Part shown: positions 1-7,306 of the stretch, one piece after another
Layout of the letters: each line of letters starts with the position of its first letter
Position numbering within the stretch: position 1 is the stretch's first letter
NCBI GenBank assembly: GCA_031273645.1
Contig: JAISRM010000107.1
Span: forward strand, 1-11,906
Source of the DNA: Endomicrobium sp.
Lineage (GTDB): Bacteria > Elusimicrobiota > Endomicrobiia > Endomicrobiales > Endomicrobiaceae
Direction: 5' to 3'
DNA: 11,906 bases
The notes under the pieces: model-generated
Told to the model about the DNA's origin: nothing
Seen by the model: the letters and a program-made list of their open reading frames with translations, nothing else
The model's database searches: none
Program-made: the position numbers and the translations under genes

Positions 1-1
1 A

Positions 2-1759
2 CAGGAAAAAGAAAGCGTTGCAAAAACTATAATTATCGACGGCAAATTAAATGCAAATATAGTCGGCCAGCCGGCTGCAAAAATAGCCCAGATGGCAGGT
101 TTTACCGTCGCTGCCGACACCAAAATTCTTGCCGGCGAAGTTGAGAAAACGACTGTTGATGAAGAATTTGCCCATGAAAAACTCTCGCCCGTAATAGCCG
201 TATATAAAGCCGAAAACTTTGAAGACGCCGTTTCAAAAGCCCATCAGCTTGTGGAACTCGGCGGAGCAGGACATACGGCCGTTCTTTATACCGACGAAAG
301 AAGGCAAGACAGAATAGATTTTTTTGCCGGAAAGCTTCACGCCGGGCGCATTCTTGTCAATTCTCCGTCTTCGCAAGGCGCAATCGGAGATTTGTATAAT
401 TTTAAGTTAGAGCCGTCTTTAACTTTGGGATGCGGTTCTTGGGGAGGAAATGCCGTGAGCGAAAACGTGGGGGTAAAACATTTGTTAAATTATAAAACTG
501 TCGCTGAAAGAAGGGAAAATATGCTTTGGTTTAGAGTGCCTTCAAAAATTTATTTTAAGAGGGGCGCTACCGATCTTGCTTTGCGCGAGCTTGCCGGTAA
601 AAAACGCGCTTTTATAGTTACGGACAGATTTTTGTTTGATTCCGGAGCGGTTTATAATATTACGGGAGTAATTAAAGAGGCGGGGCTTGATTATCAGATT
701 TTCTTTGACGTAAAACCCGATCCCACTCTTTCAACCATAGACGAAGCTTTGCAAATGATAAAAACTTATCAGCCGGACGTTATAATAGCTTTCGGAGGAG
801 GCTCGCCTATAGACGCCGCAAAAATTATGTGGCTGATGTATGAGCGTCCCGATATTAATTTTAGCGATATAGCCATGAGATTTATGGATATAAGAAAAAG
901 AATATGCTCTATTTCCGATCTTGGCGCAAAAGCGATGCTTGTCGCTATTCCCACAACTTCGGGAACGGGCTCAGAGGTTACGCCGTTTGCGGTTATCACC
1001 GACGATAAAACGCATATCAAATATCCTATTGCAGACTATGCTCTTACTCCGGATATGGCGATCATAGATCCGAATTTTGTAGATTCTATGCCTAAGGGTT
1101 TGTGCGCGGCTTCCGGAATAGACGCTTTAACGCACGCCTTAGAATCCTATGTTTCCGTGCTTGCCACAAACTTTACCAATTCGCCCGCGCTTGAGGCCGT
1201 AAAACTTATATTTAGATATTTGCCGCGTTCGTATCAAGGCGGAAAAGAAGATCCCGTAGCCAGAGAAAAAATGCATTACGCGTCAACTCTTGCCGGCATG
1301 GCTTTTGCAAACGCGTTTTTGGGAATATGTCATTCTATGGCGCATAAGATCGGCGCGGCGTTTAATATCCCGCACGGTATTGCAAACGCTTTGCTTATAA
1401 ATCAGGTAATACGTTTTAACGCTACGGACTGCCCGAAAAAACAGGGAATTTTCCCGCAGTATAAATATCCGGCGGCTAAAGCAAAATACGGACAAATAGC
1501 CGACGAATTAAATCTCGGCGGAAACAGCGACGACGAAAAAATAGAGCTGCTTTTAAACGCAATAACGCAATTAAAACGCGAAATAGGAATACCTCTTTCA
1601 ATTAAAGACGCCGGCGTTAGCGAAGATAAATTTTACGCAAAGCTCGACGAATTGGCGGAACTTGCTTTTGACGATCAATGCACCGGAGCAAACCCTGCTT
1701 ATCCGCTTATAAAAGATTTAAAAGAAATACTCGTAAATGCTTATAACGGAGAAAATTAA
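2..1759 (+). CDS. adhE: Bifunctional aldehyde/alcohol dehydrogenase AdhE, 5'-truncated by window edge
   Basis: AdhE reduces acetyl-CoA to acetaldehyde and then ethanol with two NADH, regenerating NAD+ in fermentation. The frame is open from base 2 and already in conserved AdhE sequence (IVGQPAAKIAQMAGF), so the ATG at 92 is internal and the true start lies upstream. 585 codons are visible of a protein usually near 870 aa. The first ~150 residues are the C-terminal part of the aldehyde dehydrogenase domain (SQGAIGDLYNFKL, TLGCGSWGGN); its catalytic Cys lies outside the window. A linker (ENMLWFRVPSKIYFKRG) leads to the iron-dependent alcohol dehydrogenase domain. That domain has the NAD motif GGGSPIDAAK near nt 794-823 and all four Fe ligands: Asp (1121-1123), His (1133-1135), His (1343-1345) and His (1373-1375). 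No frameshift or missing ligand is seen. rex follows after 2 nt, so both are on one transcript. Confidence 0.96.
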   Translation, partial: QEKESVAKTIIIDGKLNANIVGQPAAKIAQMAGFTVAADTKILAGEVEKTTVDEEFAHEKLSPVIAVYKAENFEDAVSKAHQLVELGGAGHTAVLYTDERRQDRIDFFAGKLHAGRILVNSPSSQGAIGDLYNFKLEPSLTLGCGSWGGNAVSENVGVKHLLNYKTVAERRENMLWFRVPSKIYFKRGATDLALRELAGKKRAFIVTDRFLFDSGAVYNITGVIKEAGLDYQIFFDVKPDPTLSTIDEALQMIKTYQPDVIIAFGGGSPIDAAKIMWLMYERPDINFSDIAMRFMDIRKRICSISDLGAKAMLVAIPTTSGTGSEVTPFAVITDDKTHIKYPIADYALTPDMAIIDPNFVDSMPKGLCAASGIDALTHALESYVSVLATNFTNSPALEAVKLIFRYLPRSYQGGKEDPVAREKMHYASTLAGMAFANAFLGICHSMAHKIGAAFNIPHGIANALLINQVIRFNATDCPKKQGIFPQYKYPAAKAKYGQIADELNLGGNSDDEKIELLLNAITQLKREIGIPLSIKDAGVSEDKFYAKLDELAELAFDDQCTGANPAYPLIKDLKEILVNAYNGEN

Positions 1760-1761
1760 AA

Positions 1762-2376
1762 ATGAAATTATCTGACAAAGTAATTCACAGGCTCACGCTT
1801 TACCACAATATTCTTGTCGGGTATATGGAAAAAAATATTTCTTACGCGACAAGCCCGCAAATAGCGGCTCTGCTGAAAATAGACGCGTCGCAGATAAGAA
1901 AAGATTTAAAACTGCTTAACAACGACGGGATTTGCAAAGTGGGCTATCCCGTCGTTGAATTAAAGCAATCAATAGAAAAATTTTTGGGATTTATTAAAAA
2001 GAAAGAAGCGTTTATCGTCGGCGCGGGAAATCTCGGAATGGCTTTGGCTAAGTACGATAATTTTGAACTTTACGGATTTAGCATTTTGGCTTTGTTTGAC
2101 AACGATCCTTTAAAAGTCGGAATGTCAACAAACGGAAAAGAAGTTTTCCATATTTCAAAACTTGAAAATCTTGCTTCCCGTTTAAACGTGCAGATTGCAA
2201 TTTTAACGGTTCCAAGGAAATTTGCGCAGCCCGTCGCCGATTTTCTTGTAAAATCCGGAATTAAGTATATATGGAATTTTTCGCCATGCGTTATAGAAGT
2301 TGCGGAAGGCATTCAGGTTTGGAACGAAAATCTGATAGGAAACTTTTTACAGTTTACGATTAATCACGGGAAATAA
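1762..2376 (+). CDS. rex: Redox-sensing transcriptional repressor Rex (divergent wing)
   Basis: Rex repressors sense the NADH/NAD+ ratio and release DNA when NADH is high, controlling fermentation and hydrogenase genes. This 204-aa protein has the family layout and length. An N-terminal winged helix covers about residues 1-75, with recognition helix DASQIRKDL (41-49). A Rossmann NAD(H)-binding domain follows, with glycine loop GAGNLG (87-92) and a strand-end acidic residue in LFDNDP (Asp113). The C-terminal helix (WNENLIGNFLQF) matches the swapped dimerisation helix. The wing is unusual: the common FGxFGxRGVGY is replaced, at equal length, by LNNDGICKVGY, so the Arg-Gly is Cys58-Lys59. Operator preference may therefore differ. 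GGAG at 1748-1751 serves as ribosome binding site. Placement directly behind adhE and before hydrogenase genes suggests it controls this operon. The operon promoter lies outside the window, so no operator could be checked. Confidence 0.9.
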   Translation: MKLSDKVIHRLTLYHNILVGYMEKNISYATSPQIAALLKIDASQIRKDLKLLNNDGICKVGYPVVELKQSIEKFLGFIKKKEAFIVGAGNLGMALAKYDNFELYGFSILALFDNDPLKVGMSTNGKEVFHISKLENLASRLNVQIAILTVPRKFAQPVADFLVKSGIKYIWNFSPCVIEVAEGIQVWNENLIGNFLQFTINHGK

Positions 2377-2408
2377 AGCGGCTTTGCGTCAAATTAAGAG
2401 GGTTTGCG

Positions 2409-4115
2409 ATGAACGAGTTATATCCGGTTTACACGCTTAAAAACGAATGCCACGATTGTTACCGCTGCGTAAGAGAATGTTATGTAAAAGCTATCAGGAT
2501 AAACGGCGGCTCGGCGTCTGTTCTCGGGGATAAATGCATAGCGTGCGGTTCGTGCGTGCGGGCGTGTCCGTCGGGCGCAAAACGGGTGCGCCAAGATATA
2601 GAATTTGTTAAGAATATGATTAAAGACGGACGCAGAGTTTTTGTTTCTCTTGCGCCAAGCTGGTCGGGAATTTTTGATTATACGCCTCAGGCTGCGGCTT
2701 TGCTTTTTAAAAAGCTGGGTTTTGAAGGCGTAAGCGAAACGGCTTTAGGCGCTCAGGAAGTTTCAATTAAAACCGCGCTCATACTTAAAGACGGCAGGCA
2801 GGATCTCTACATATCCGGAGCCTGCCCTGCGGCAGTTGATTACATAAGGCTTTATAAACCTAAATTTACAAGAAATATAGTTCCGATAGCGTCGCCGGCG
2901 CTTACCCACGCAAAAATGTTAAAAGAACATTACGGCGACGACATATCCGTAGTTTTTATAGGTCCGTGCATAGCTAAAAAAAATGAGGCTAAAAAACATC
3001 CGGAGCTGATAAGCGCCGCGATTACTTTTGAAGAACTTAAGCTTTGGATGAACGAAGAATTTATAGATGCGTCTCATTTTGAAGATTTTGATTGCGGCGG
3101 TTTTATTTGGCAATGCGCTTATGAAGGAGCTCTCTACCCCATTGAAGGCGGGATGAACGATACCATAAAACAAACTGAAATAGCCGGCGACGTTCAGTAT
3201 ATAAGTTTAAGTTCTCTGCCCTCAATAGAACACGCCCTTAAAGGCTATAAGCCTTCCGGCAAAAAAATATTTTTAGAAGTTCTCGCCTGCAGCGGCGGCT
3301 GCGTAAACGGTCCGTGCGCCGGCGCGAAAAAATCGGGAATCAGCATAACTTCTGAAATTCTTTCAAAAATAAAAAAACGCGAAAAAATACCTCAAATCCC
3401 GCAAGCCGTAGTAAACGAAACTTATAAACCTTCTGCCGTAGAATATAAACTTTATTCTTTTCCTGAAATTTCAAAAGCGATGAAAAAAATCGGCAAACAT
3501 ACGGAAGAAGACGAGCTTAACTGCGGAGGCTGCGGCTACCCTACCTGCAAAGATTTGGCAAGCGCTCTTATTTCAGGCGTTGCCGAACCTTCAATGTGCG
3601 TTTCCTATATGAGAAAAATAGCAATGCGCAAAGCCGATGCGATGCTTAGATGCATGCCGGCCGCCGTAGTTATTGTTGACGACAATTTAAATATCGTGGA
3701 GGCAAACGACGCTTTTATGCGGATGTTTTGCGATAAAGACTCTTATAAAGTTTTTACCTCGCGCCCCGACGGGCTTGCCGGAGCGGCGATAGACAAAATA
3801 ATAGATTTTCCTGAAATTTTTAAGCAGGCTCTCGAATCGGGAAAAGATATTCATAAAGAACATTTTCACGTAAAAAACAAACTTTACGATATAACCGCTT
3901 TTACTATTGAAAACAACGAAATCGCCGGAGCTATTATTATAGACGTTACGCAATCTGAAATGAACAGGGAAAAAATTGCGCAGAAAGCCCGCGACGTTAT
4001 CACCAAAAACGTCGCCACCGTTCAGGAAATCGCCTGTCTTTTAGGCGAACATATGGTGGAGACCGAACTGCTTTTAAATTCAATTGCAGAGGACTACGAA
4101 GACGATGTTCATTGA
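2409..4115 (+). CDS. hydS: Putative sensory [FeFe] hydrogenase with FeS and PAS domains (HydS-like)
   Basis: This 568-aa protein probably senses H2 or redox state rather than making H2. Two [4Fe-4S] ferredoxin motifs come first (Cys14/17/20/24 and Cys43/46/49/53). The H-cluster domain (about 75-305) has L1 SGACPAAV (Cys139), L2 GPCIAKKNEA (Cys187) and L3 LEVLACSGGC (Cys294, Cys298), so all four H-cluster Cys ligands are present. The residue before Cys139 is Ala138, where catalytic enzymes carry the proton-transfer Cys (TSCCPxW). The same substitution is known in HydS-type group C/D proteins such as Thermotoga maritima HydS. Next is a PF04060-type FeS motif (Cys372, 375, 380, 397), then a PAS domain (about 409-515). 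No kinase or other output domain is fused. The reading frame overlaps the phosphatase gene by 11 nt, suggesting translational coupling and a shared pathway. GAGGG (2398-2402) sits 6 nt before the ATG. Confidence 0.9.
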   Translation: MNELYPVYTLKNECHDCYRCVRECYVKAIRINGGSASVLGDKCIACGSCVRACPSGAKRVRQDIEFVKNMIKDGRRVFVSLAPSWSGIFDYTPQAAALLFKKLGFEGVSETALGAQEVSIKTALILKDGRQDLYISGACPAAVDYIRLYKPKFTRNIVPIASPALTHAKMLKEHYGDDISVVFIGPCIAKKNEAKKHPELISAAITFEELKLWMNEEFIDASHFEDFDCGGFIWQCAYEGALYPIEGGMNDTIKQTEIAGDVQYISLSSLPSIEHALKGYKPSGKKIFLEVLACSGGCVNGPCAGAKKSGISITSEILSKIKKREKIPQIPQAVVNETYKPSAVEYKLYSFPEISKAMKKIGKHTEEDELNCGGCGYPTCKDLASALISGVAEPSMCVSYMRKIAMRKADAMLRCMPAAVVIVDDNLNIVEANDAFMRMFCDKDSYKVFTSRPDGLAGAAIDKIIDFPEIFKQALESGKDIHKEHFHVKNKLYDITAFTIENNEIAGAIIIDVTQSEMNREKIAQKARDVITKNVATVQEIACLLGEHMVETELLLNSIAEDYEDDVH

Positions 4116-5262
4116 TATTGACTGCGCAAGACAAAAAAAATACAGCCAAAACGCTTACGGCGATTATTTCGCTTCAAAAAGAGCGCCCGGCAGGGTTATA
4201 GCCGTTTTGTCCGACGGGCTGGGCAGCGGAATTAAGGCCAATATTCTTTCGTGTATGACGGCGACGATGCTGCTGAAATTTATTGAAGCCGGCGCCGACA
4301 TCCGCAAAGCCTGCGAAATTATTTTAAATTCTCTTCCGGTGTGCAAAGTGAGAAAAATAAGTTATTCAACTTTTTCGGCGATAGATTGCGCAGAAGACGG
4401 AACGGCGCGCATTGTGGAAGAGGGAAATCCTAAATTTATATGGATACGCGGCGGAAATATTTTAGATTTTCAGCCTCAGACAGTGGCGTCTAAAACTTTT
4501 GCCGACAGACAAATGCGCATATACGATATTAAACTTGAAATAGAAGACAGGCTTATTTTTTGTTCTGACGGCGTTACGCAGGCGGGGCTTGGCTCAAACG
4601 GTTTAAAATTAGGATTGCGCCGCGACGGAGTGATAGGTTTTATTTTAAGACTTCTTTACGACGATCCTTTCATTTCAAGCAGAGATCTTTCAAAATCTGT
4701 GGTTGAATTTGCTTTATCGGCAGAATCTTTCAGAAAAGCTAAGGACGATATTTCCGCAGTTTCTATTTACTTCCGCAGTCCGCGCAAAGCTCTTGTTTTT
4801 ACAGGCCCGCCGTATCATGCGGAAAAAGACAATGAATACGCCAATGCTTTTAAAAATTTTGACGGTAAAAAAGCAATATGCGGCGGAACTACCGCAAATG
4901 TAGTTTCGCGCGAATTAAACGTTCCCGTGCGCGCTAAAATATCGGTCAACTCGGGCGCTCTTCCAAGCTTAATGGAAATGCAGGGAGTAGATTTGGTAAC
5001 CGAAGGCGTTTTGACAATGACTCGCGCGGCGCAATACCTTGAAGACGCAGAATCTGCTATTTCCGACGACGCAGCAGGACAGCTGGTGAAATTTTTTCTT
5101 GACAGCGACTGCATAGATTTTATGGTCGGGGCAAAGGTTAACCCTTCCCATTACGATCCTAATTTGCCGGTGGAGCTTGAAATCAGAAAAAATATAGTCA
5201 AAAAAATATCTAAACTTCTTGAAGAAAAGCACATAAAAAAAGTAACTTTGCAATACATATAA
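4105..5262 (+). CDS. SpoIIE/PP2C-family Ser/Thr phosphatase with C-terminal domain of unknown function
   Basis: This is a predicted cytoplasmic metal-dependent protein phosphatase, the likely output partner of the upstream HydS-like sensor. I chose the ATG at 4105 (385 aa, MFIDIDCARQKKY) over an in-frame TTG at 4084. The resulting N-terminus matches what I recall of the family, and AGAGGA at 4088-4093 can serve it. Residues 1-220 form a SpoIIE/PP2C fold with the metal-binding aspartates in place: Asp37 (LSDGLGSG), Asp155 (FCSDGVTQAG) and Asp214/215 (KDDISAVS). Residues ~222-385 form a second domain containing KKAICGGTTANVVSREL and VDLVTEGVLTMTRA; I recognise it only as a recurring partner in hydrogenase-linked phosphatases. 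No transmembrane segment or kinase motif is evident. The protein target is unknown. An anti-sigma-factor-like or PAS-linked regulator would be typical for SpoIIE-type enzymes, but none is in the window. Confidence 0.85.
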   Translation: MFIDIDCARQKKYSQNAYGDYFASKRAPGRVIAVLSDGLGSGIKANILSCMTATMLLKFIEAGADIRKACEIILNSLPVCKVRKISYSTFSAIDCAEDGTARIVEEGNPKFIWIRGGNILDFQPQTVASKTFADRQMRIYDIKLEIEDRLIFCSDGVTQAGLGSNGLKLGLRRDGVIGFILRLLYDDPFISSRDLSKSVVEFALSAESFRKAKDDISAVSIYFRSPRKALVFTGPPYHAEKDNEYANAFKNFDGKKAICGGTTANVVSRELNVPVRAKISVNSGALPSLMEMQGVDLVTEGVLTMTRAAQYLEDAESAISDDAAGQLVKFFLDSDCIDFMVGAKVNPSHYDPNLPVELEIRKNIVKKISKLLEEKHIKKVTLQYI

Positions 5263-5281
5263 GATTTTAGGGGGCGCTTAG

Positions 5282-5533
5282 ATGAAGAAGATCGACGTGA
5301 AAATATGTCTTGGAACAAGCTGTTACGTGATGGGCTCTTCTTATTTGCAGGAACTTGTGGATATGATTCCATTAAAGTTTGGCGACAAAGTAAACATTGT
5401 CGGACATAATTGTCTTGGCGAATGCGTTTCACGAGGAGAGCATGGAAAACCTCCGTATGTTCAAATCGACGGCGAAATAGTAGAAAGCGCTACGATAGAA
5501 AAAGTTTTGGAGCATATTGAAAAAAAATTATGA
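5282..5533 (+). CDS. Small NuoE-like [2Fe-2S] thioredoxin-fold ferredoxin
   Basis: This 83-aa protein matches the [2Fe-2S] thioredoxin-like domain of NuoE/HydC/HoxE. Its Cys pattern is C-x4-C (Cys9, Cys14 in KICLGTSCYVMG) followed by C-x3-C (Cys44, Cys48 in GHNCLGECV), the usual ligand set. It is only the cluster-binding domain and lacks the N-terminal helical part of full-length NuoE (~160 aa). It is probably an electron carrier or docking subunit for the hydrogenase encoded next. A strong GGGGG-containing ribosome binding site lies at 5268-5277, and the gene follows the phosphatase after 19 nt. The stop codon overlaps the next start as ATGA, implying coupled translation and similar amounts of the two proteins. 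Cofactor assignment is by motif only. Confidence 0.85.
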   Translation: MKKIDVKICLGTSCYVMGSSYLQELVDMIPLKFGDKVNIVGHNCLGECVSRGEHGKPPYVQIDGEIVESATIEKVLEHIEKKL

Positions 5534-6984
5534 GCGTAAAACAATTTATACAATTAAAAAAAGAAGTTCTTATACGGATAATAAGGGCGTTTTTATCCGG
5601 CGATTTTGCAAATAACGCGCGTCTTATACCTTTTGAAATGCGTCCTAAAGGGACGGAAGTTTCTTATCGCTGCTGCATTTATAAAGAGCGCGCAGTTTTG
5701 CGCGACAGAGTGATAGCGGGTTTGGGTTTTTCAATTGAAGACGACGATGAAATAACCGAATTGGCGCAATATGCCAATAGAGCTCTTGAACGCAAAAAAC
5801 CTCATTTTCAGCCGCTGACGATTATCGATATAGCCTGCAAAGGATGCGCGGCAACAAGAGTTTTTGTAACCGATATTTGTCAGGGCTGCGTTGCAAGAAT
5901 GTGCATGCAAAGCTGTAAGTTTAACGCAATAACTTTTGCCGCAGGCAAGTCTGTGATAGACGCTAAAAAATGTAAAAACTGCAAGATGTGCATTTCGGCC
6001 TGTCCTTACGGAGCAATAGCGCAAATAAGAGTTCCCTGCGAAGACTCATGCCCTGTTGACGCTATAGAGAAAAATGAAAACGGAATTGCGCGCATCGATT
6101 ATGAGCGCTGTATTTCCTGCGGAAAATGCATAATAAACTGTCCGTTTGGCGCCGTTCACGAAAAAAGCCAGATAGTCGATGTATTAAAAAATTTGGAAAA
6201 TAAAAGCAAAGGCGTAAAAATCATAGCCATGACTGCTCCTTCAATAGCCGGACAATTTCCCGGAGATATTTATCAGCTAAAAAGCGCGATAATAAAAGCC
6301 GGCTTTACGGATGTCTATGAAGTTGCCATGGGCGCCGACATTACGATAAAAAACGAAGCTGCCGAATTTGACGAACGCATGAAAGAAGGCGTGCCGTTTA
6401 TGACGACTTCGTGCTGCGCGGGATATAACGGTTTTATAAAAAAACATTTACCCGATATTAAAAAATACGTTTCTGACACTAAAACTCCGCTTTATTATAC
6501 TGCGCAAAAAGTTAAATCGCTTTATCCGTCGGCGATAACTGTTTTTATCGGTCCGTGCGTGGCTAAAAAGAACGAGGCTTTTTATAACGATAATATAGAT
6601 TACGTTATAAATTACGAGGAACTCGGGGCATTGTTTATAGCTAAAAACATAGAAGTTTTAGATTGCGAAAAATCTGAGTACGGCGTTGAAAGCTCTAAAC
6701 AAGGGCGCGGTTTTGGAGTTACTTCTGGCGTTGCTAAAGCGGTGTCCTTTCTTGCCAAAACGCAGTCCGACCCCGTCTTGATAAACGGTTTAAACAAACA
6801 GACGATTAATGTTTTAAAGCAGGCTCTCAGAGAAGGAAAATGCGCGCAGGGAAATATTGTTGAAGTAATGTGCTGCGAAAACGGCTGCGTCGGCGGAAAC
6901 GCCGTAATATGTTCTGCAAAAACCGCCCAAAACGCCTTAAATAAACTCCTTGAAAAAAGCAAAGACATAAAAAAAGAAAATTAA
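5530..6984 (+). CDS. hydA2: [FeFe] hydrogenase, monomeric ferredoxin-linked type (HydA2-like)
   Basis: Predicted catalytic, H2-evolving hydrogenase of 484 aa. The N-terminal ~210 residues are rich in Cys, with CxxCx4Cx3C (117/120/125/129), CxxCxxCx3C (148/151/154/158), an isolated pair at 170/174, and CxxCxxCx3C (194/197/200/204). At least three [4Fe-4S] clusters are implied. The H-cluster domain carries L1 TTSCCAGY (Cys295 as proton-transfer Cys, Cys296 as ligand), L2 IGPCVAKKNEA (Cys343) and L3 EVMCCENGC (Cys449, Cys453). Unlike the HydS-like protein upstream it keeps both L1 cysteines, but Ala297 replaces the Pro of TSCCPxW. Length and layout suggest a group B (M2e-type) enzyme; that subgroup call is tentative. 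No flavin or NAD domain is present, so ferredoxin is the likely partner, possibly with the small [2Fe-2S] protein. No maturation genes (hydE, hydF, hydG) are in the window. The start overlaps the previous stop and has no clear ribosome binding site. Confidence 0.88.
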   Translation: MSVKQFIQLKKEVLIRIIRAFLSGDFANNARLIPFEMRPKGTEVSYRCCIYKERAVLRDRVIAGLGFSIEDDDEITELAQYANRALERKKPHFQPLTIIDIACKGCAATRVFVTDICQGCVARMCMQSCKFNAITFAAGKSVIDAKKCKNCKMCISACPYGAIAQIRVPCEDSCPVDAIEKNENGIARIDYERCISCGKCIINCPFGAVHEKSQIVDVLKNLENKSKGVKIIAMTAPSIAGQFPGDIYQLKSAIIKAGFTDVYEVAMGADITIKNEAAEFDERMKEGVPFMTTSCCAGYNGFIKKHLPDIKKYVSDTKTPLYYTAQKVKSLYPSAITVFIGPCVAKKNEAFYNDNIDYVINYEELGALFIAKNIEVLDCEKSEYGVESSKQGRGFGVTSGVAKAVSFLAKTQSDPVLINGLNKQTINVLKQALREGKCAQGNIVEVMCCENGCVGGNAVICSAKTAQNALNKLLEKSKDIKKEN

Positions 6985-7015
6985 ACCTTAATTTTGCGGC
7001 TTTGCAATTCCCGTG

Positions 7016-7050
7016 AAACAGACTTCGTCTGTTTTGTTTGTTTCTGTTTC
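7016..7050 (+). terminator. Probable intrinsic terminator of the adhE-hydA2 operon
   Basis: An 8-bp perfect stem AAACAGAC / GTCTGTTT with a TTC triloop spans 7016-7034, 32 nt after the hydA2 stop. A T-rich run broken by single G or C bases follows (to about 7050). The position and T-rich tail fit a rho-independent terminator. The same hairpin core recurs through the following 900 bp, so it may be a repeat that was co-opted. Confidence 0.6.
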
Positions 7051-7072
7051 GTCAATCGTTTTTTCAAGGTTT

Positions 7073-7163
7073 GTCATTCCCGCGTTTTTAAATATTTGTT
7101 CTTCCTAAGCAGCCTGCACCCGAATGTTTCTATCGGGGGGGGGGGAATCCAAGGTTGCTAAAA
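7073..7163. repeat. Loop-insert repeat (type A), copy 1, with G11 tract
   Basis: First of three related 86-91 bp units. It starts GTCATTCCCGCG and ends GGGAATCC followed by GCTAAAA. The interior contains GTTCTTCCTAAGCAGCCTGC, shared with the other copies. It is the most diverged copy: the palindrome CACTCGAGTG has become CACCCGAATG, and the CGGGTGGGAAT junction has become a run of 11 G (7135-7145). Confidence 0.8.
7135..7145 (+). repeat. Homopolymer of 11 G
   Basis: Eleven consecutive G lie at the junction where sister copies read GGGTGTG or GGGTGGG. This is consistent with loss of the interrupting T and slippage expansion. It is outside any gene, so it is not phase-variable coding. Confidence 0.85.
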
Positions 7164-7185
7164 TTTGTCATTCCCCATCGTTCTT

Positions 7186-7271
7186 GTCATTCCCGCGTTT
7201 TTAATATTCGTTCTTCCTAATCAGCCTGCACTCGAGTGTCTCTATCGGGTGTGAATCCACGTTTACTAAAA
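7186..7271. repeat. Loop-insert repeat (type A), copy 2
   Basis: 86-bp unit that differs from copy 3 at only three positions: its first base, one interior base (CTAATCAG versus CTAAGCAG) and one base of the right junction. It contains the perfect 10-bp palindrome CACTCGAGTG. Its right part (GAATCCACGTTTACTAAAA) continues into AAATTCT, as the left end of the MITE-like element does, so it shares that element's end sequence. Confidence 0.82.
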
Positions 7272-7282
7272 AATTCTGCCAG

Positions 7283-7297
7283 ACAGCCTTCGGCTGT
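7283..7297. repeat. Short hairpin ACAGCC-TTC-GGCTGT
   Basis: Perfect 6-bp stem with TTC triloop, followed by TTTTATAAAA. It belongs to the recurring 15-nt hairpin family of this region and uses a compensatory pair (GCC/GGC) instead of GAC/GTC. Confidence 0.65.
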
Positions 7298-7306
7298 TTT
7301 ATAAAA

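Noticed and set aside
92..94. ATG at 92 as the start of adhE
   Set aside because: The frame is open to the window edge and already encodes conserved AdhE residues upstream of this Met, so it is internal to a truncated gene.
4084..4104. TTG at 4084 as the phosphatase start
   Set aside because: It adds seven residues of non-family sequence, and the ATG at 4105 has a purine-rich site upstream and a family-like N-terminus.
2409..4115. HydS-like protein as the main H2-evolving enzyme
   Set aside because: Ala at the proton-relay position and the PAS domain fit a sensor; the downstream hydrogenase has the full catalytic set.
4815..5253. Overlapping - strand reading frames of 94-99 codons opposite the phosphatase gene
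   Set aside because: They are antisense shadows of a well-supported gene, with no ribosome binding site or recognisable domain.
1..6984. Rex operator sites inside the operon
   Set aside because: I saw no convincing TTGT-N-ACAA palindrome in the short junctions, and the real promoter is outside the window.
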